The notes beneath the pieces were generated by a model. The model saw only the letters and a program-made list of their open reading frames with translations. It did not search any database and was not told where the DNA came from. From contig JAJYUO010000010.1 of assembly GCA_021792485.1 (NCBI GenBank), positions 1 through 15,401 on the forward strand: 15,401 bases of DNA, in the 5' to 3' direction. The position numbers were made by a program, and so were the translations under genes. This document shows, one piece after another, positions 13,302 to 15,401 of the stretch (the first letter of the stretch is position 1; every line of letters begins with the position of its first letter). The DNA is from Thermoplasmata archaeon. Its GTDB lineage: Archaea > Thermoplasmatota > Thermoplasmata > Lutacidiplasmatales > UBA184.

Positions 13302-14561
13302 CTATCCCGCATCGGTGGTCGGTGAGGTCTCGTCCATGGTAGGGATCCGCTCCCCGTGCCAACCGAAGAAGCGGACGTAGAGGTAGGCGTTGAGCGAGAG
13401 GGTGAGCGCATATCCAAGGAACGGCACCGAGACCGCGACGTCCTCGAGCGCGAACCCTCCGAAGGCGGTCGCCGCGCTCGCCGCCCCGAGCCGGGCCGCC
13501 TGGTTCGTCGCCGCCCCCTCCGACCGGTCGGAGTACGGCAGGCGGCCGACCAGCGCCGACTGCTGCGCCGGCAACGCCGCGACGCGCAACGACGGCAGGG
13601 CGATGTACATCGCGAGCGCGGGAACGAGCGAGACGAACGGCATCAGGACCGCGAGCGCCGCCGCGGCTCCCCGGGTCCCGACGATCGATAGGACCCACCC
13701 CCACCGCGCCTCGAGGAATGGAGCGACCAGCACCGAGAAGGTACCGAGCAGGCTCGCCGCGGTCGTGTAGACCGCCATCTCGGGGCGCGCGATGCCGAAG
13801 TAGAGAACGAAGAACGGGATCAGGAAGGGGGTCAGGAGCCCGGCGGAGAAGCCGTTCAGGAGGCCGGTCGTGGCGAACCGGCGGATGACGCCCCGACTGC
13901 GCGCCGATGGATGCCGTCCGCGAACGATCGACCGCACCGGGACCGCCAGGGCGACCGCGACCGACGATGCGCTCAGTACGAGCGCCGCCACGAACAGTTG
14001 CTCGAGGGTGCCGACGCCGGCGGCGAGGGCGCCGAGAGCGGCCGAGATCCCGACGGTGAACGTGAACAGGCTGAACCACCAGGTCCGCGTCAGAGGGGAG
14101 GTGAGGTCGCTCAGGATCGCCGTCTGGATCGGCATCTCGATTCCACCGACTCCTCCGCTCGCGAGGGAACCCGTTGCGCTGAACCCTCCCAGCAGGCTCG
14201 CGATCGCCGCGAACGGTAGGCTGGGGGGAAGGAGCAGGACGAAGCAGGCGATCGGCAACAGCGCAAGGCTTGCGAGGTAGGCCGTGCGCATCGCCGACCG
14301 GCTTGCGAACCGACCGAACGCATAGGCGAGCAGCGCCGTCGATAGCGCGCCGCCGGCGTAGATCGCCCCGAGCAGGAGCGCACCGGCGTGGAGCTCGCTG
14401 AGGACAAGGTACGGGAACCCGATCGTGATCAGGCCCGCCGCCAATCCCCGGAGGACCCGGGTCGCGAGCAGTAGCCAAGTGCCGCGGCGGGCTGCGGTCG
14501 GGCCGACCCAGGTCGGTCGGTCCGGGCTCGGAGGCGGCGTCGGATCCTGCGCGATGGACAC
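13302..14561 (-). CDS. Major facilitator superfamily (MFS) transporter
   Basis: A 419-residue membrane protein with about twelve hydrophobic helices in two halves separated by a basic loop (VRSIVRGRHPSARSRGVIRRF, near 208-228). The first half includes LLLATRVLRGLAAGLITIGFPYLVL, AGALLLGAIYAGGALSTALLAYAFGRFASR, where the loop between helices 2 and 3 has the GR/R pattern of MFS proteins, and the second half FSAGLLTPFLIPFFVLYFG and SLRVAALPAQQSALVGRLP, with SDRSEGAATNQAARLGAA near the end. Substrate cannot be read from sequence; drug or metabolite efflux is plausible given the ABC exporter downstream. GTG at 14561 is used, since a TATA-like octamer lies 27 nt upstream. The first 25 residues are proline-rich and cytoplasmic. 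Confidence 0.85.
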   Translation of the reverse strand: MSIAQDPTPPPSPDRPTWVGPTAARRGTWLLLATRVLRGLAAGLITIGFPYLVLSELHAGALLLGAIYAGGALSTALLAYAFGRFASRSAMRTAYLASLALLPIACFVLLLPPSLPFAAIASLLGGFSATGSLASGGVGGIEMPIQTAILSDLTSPLTRTWWFSLFTFTVGISAALGALAAGVGTLEQLFVAALVLSASSVAVALAVPVRSIVRGRHPSARSRGVIRRFATTGLLNGFSAGLLTPFLIPFFVLYFGIARPEMAVYTTAASLLGTFSVLVAPFLEARWGWVLSIVGTRGAAAALAVLMPFVSLVPALAMYIALPSLRVAALPAQQSALVGRLPYSDRSEGAATNQAARLGAASAATAFGGFALEDVAVSVPFLGYALTLSLNAYLYVRFFGWHGERIPTMDETSPTTDAG

Positions 14562-14584
14562 GACCCTCGGAGACCGAGTCGGTC

Positions 14585-14592
14585 TCGTAAGG
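14585..14592 (-). promoter_or_regulatory. Putative TATA box of the MFS gene
   Basis: The minus strand reads CCTTACGA, centred 27-28 nt before the GTG at 14561, matching the leaderless spacing seen at arsR and the NTF2-like gene. The spacing is better than the sequence match. Confidence 0.35.
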
Positions 14593-14852
14593 CTTCGGGG
14601 GGCCCTCGAGCGAATGTCGGCAAGTTGCCGCGCGACCTCGTCGCCATCCCCCGGTCGGTAGGCGATCCGGCCGCCGTCTCCCGTTCCTTGGCGCGGTGAG
14701 ACCGCGGTCCGGAGCCGGCGGTCGCGCGGAGGATCGACCGCGACTCTCCCGTCCGCGCCCGGCCCTGGTTCTCGGGCGTCCCAGACCGGTTCGCGCCTTC
14801 CCGCCGCGTCGTAGGGGACGCGAGGCGGGTCTCCATTGACCGAATTCGCGAC

Positions 14853-14863
14853 AGAACCGTTCT
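14853..14863. promoter_or_regulatory. Palindrome upstream of the winged-helix gene, possible operator
   Basis: AGAAC-C-GTTCT is a perfect inverted repeat 48-58 nt before the ATG at 14911, just upstream of the likely core promoter. It could bind the winged-helix regulator itself or another factor. Short palindromes arise by chance, so this is tentative. Confidence 0.25.
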
Positions 14864-14910
14864 ACCGAACCTTGATGTAACCGGACTCGACTATCGGTGC
14901 GGGCGGAGCT

Positions 14911-15306
14911 ATGGGCGATGCACAACCGCCAGCCGAGGATTCCACCGAAGGTCCTTCGACCGCCGACGGGACTCGGCTCGCCGAGCGCATCGCGAACGAA
15001 CTCGAACTCCTGTCCCGGAACGTCGACTTGCTGGAGCGGCTCGCGAACAATCCCCCGATGGGGATCATCCGGCTCAGCGAGGCGATGCACCTCCCGATCC
15101 ACAAGGTCCGCTACTCGCTCCACCTGTTGGAACGCGAAGGCGTCATCCAACCGTCGGCCGATGGCGCGATCGTGACGGATGCCGCGGCGGAGTACTGGGC
15201 CTCTCTCGACCGGCACCTGGAGAAGATGAGCGCCCAGATCCAGCAGCTCAAGTCGCGGGCCACCGAACACCGCGCCCGAACTCCTCCGCGCCGGAAAGGC
15301 TATTAG
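14911..15306 (+). CDS. Winged-helix transcriptional regulator (archaeal type)
   Basis: A 131-residue protein with a DNA-binding winged helix at about 40-92: LLERLANNPPMGIIRLSEAMHLPIHKVRYSLHLLEREGVIQPSADGAIVTD, in which LSEAMHLPIHKVRYSLHLL is the helix-turn-helix and the GVIQPSADGAIVT turn the wing. The C-terminal helix (92-118) is heptad-like (AEYWASLDRHLEKMSAQIQQL) and probably dimerises the protein. The first 22 residues are acidic and likely disordered; the tail is basic. This arrangement resembles small archaeal regulators of unknown target. ATG at 14911 is used; the palindrome and A/T patch upstream would then be its promoter. It is divergent from the MFS gene, so it may control that exporter; this is inferred from position. 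Confidence 0.72.
   Translation: MGDAQPPAEDSTEGPSTADGTRLAERIANELELLSRNVDLLERLANNPPMGIIRLSEAMHLPIHKVRYSLHLLEREGVIQPSADGAIVTDAAAEYWASLDRHLEKMSAQIQQLKSRATEHRARTPPRRKGY
15299..15306 (+). promoter_or_regulatory. Possible TATA box of the tRNA-Asn gene
   Basis: GCTATTAG overlaps the stop codon of the winged-helix gene and is centred about 30 nt before the first base of the tRNA, which would give a precursor with a leader of a few bases. A/T content stands out locally. Confidence 0.35.
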
Positions 15307-15332
15307 TGGGATGCCGGCTCCGCGCCCTCGGT

Positions 15333-15401
15333 GCCGCCGTAGCTCAGTGGTAGAGCGATCGGCTGTTAACCGAAAGGTCAGCGGTTCGAAAGGCGGGCCC
15401 G
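15333..15401 (+). tRNA. tRNA-Asn (anticodon GTT), cut by the window end, abnormal T arm
   Basis: The 5' acceptor strand GCCGCCG (15333-15339) is followed by TA, a D arm with GCTC/GAGC and loop AGTGGTA, an anticodon arm ATCGG-CTGTTAA-CCGAA with GTT at 15365-15367, a short variable loop, and a T-arm start AGCGG-TTCGAA. After that the sequence should pair back as CCGCT and then CGGCGGC, but reads AGGCGGGCCCG to the window end. The outermost anticodon-stem pair is also A-A. The front two thirds are a convincing tRNA-Asn; the 3' part is either interrupted (intron in the T loop), damaged, or a contig-end error. Confidence 0.75.

Larger units (their letters stand above)
14562..14910. other. Divergent intergenic region between the MFS and winged-helix genes
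   Basis: A 349-nt stretch holding the MFS promoter at its left end and the regulator promoter at its right end. Near the right end are two short perfect palindromes, CGAATTCG (14841-14848) and AGAACCGTTCT (14853-14863), and two copies of ACCGAA (14839-14844, 14864-14869), followed by an A/T-richer patch TTGATGTAAC (14872-14881). The rest is GC-rich with no recognisable gene. Confidence 0.5.

Noticed and set aside
15187..15199. A third copy of the 13-mer found in the right inverted repeat (11487-11499)
   Set aside because: It encodes Ala-Glu-Tyr-Trp inside the winged-helix gene, with no similarity beyond the 13 bases. It shows that such short matches occur by chance here and lowers confidence in the inverted repeats.
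12523..15270. A single 915-codon open frame on the minus strand
   Set aside because: Only the last 238 codons (from 13239) look like protein, a six-helix permease. The rest is antisense-like or out of frame across the MFS gene and intergenic DNA and is arginine-, proline- and glycine-rich, as expected in GC-rich sequence.

Overview
The window reads as GC-rich archaeal chromosomal DNA. Several genes have an A/T-rich TATA-like octamer centred about 24-30 nt upstream of the start codon and no Shine-Dalgarno sequence, the pattern of leaderless archaeal transcripts (clearest at arsR, the cation antiporter, the NTF2-like gene and the MFS gene). The transposase resembles ISH3-type archaeal elements. 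The right edge carries a tRNA-Asn(GTT) cut by the window end. I cannot fix the lineage; a Thermoplasmata-like archaeon is only a guess.

Region 1 (1-4683) is an aromatic-degradation locus built on the gentisate pathway. A plus-strand pair (3' end of a hotdog-type thioesterase, then an FAH-family hydrolase) converges on and overlaps a minus-strand operon: SDR dehydrogenase > PaaA/PaaC-like di-iron oxygenase > gentisate 1,2-dioxygenase > cyclase-family metal hydrolase. Four-base overlaps link SDR to oxygenase and oxygenase to dioxygenase, and an 8-nt gap separates dioxygenase from cyclase. Together they suggest ring hydroxylation of a CoA-activated aromatic acid, release of gentisate, ring cleavage, and hydrolysis of the product; this route is inferred.

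Region 2 (5049-7364) is an arsenic-resistance operon on the minus strand, arsR > arsM > arsC > aquaporin, with a GTGA four-base overlap at every junction. The repressor gene has a TATA box at the leaderless distance and an inverted repeat between TATA box and start codon that is a strong operator candidate. A 365-nt stretch (4684-5048) separates it from region 1.

Region 3 (7528-9505) holds a CPA2-type cation:proton antiporter (plus) convergent with an NTF2/SnoaL-like protein (minus).

Region 4 (about 9555-11505) is a probable transposable element: a DDE transposase (minus) and a divergent VOC/glyoxalase-fold gene (plus), bracketed by 20-nt inverted repeats matching at 18 positions. If those repeats are the true ends, the VOC gene is cargo.

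Region 5 (11625-14561) is a minus-strand export module: MFS transporter, then a six-helix ABC-2-type permease and its ATPase. Region 6 (14911-15401) holds a winged-helix regulator and the tRNA-Asn, whose T arm does not close as expected. No CRISPR array, rRNA or riboswitch was seen.
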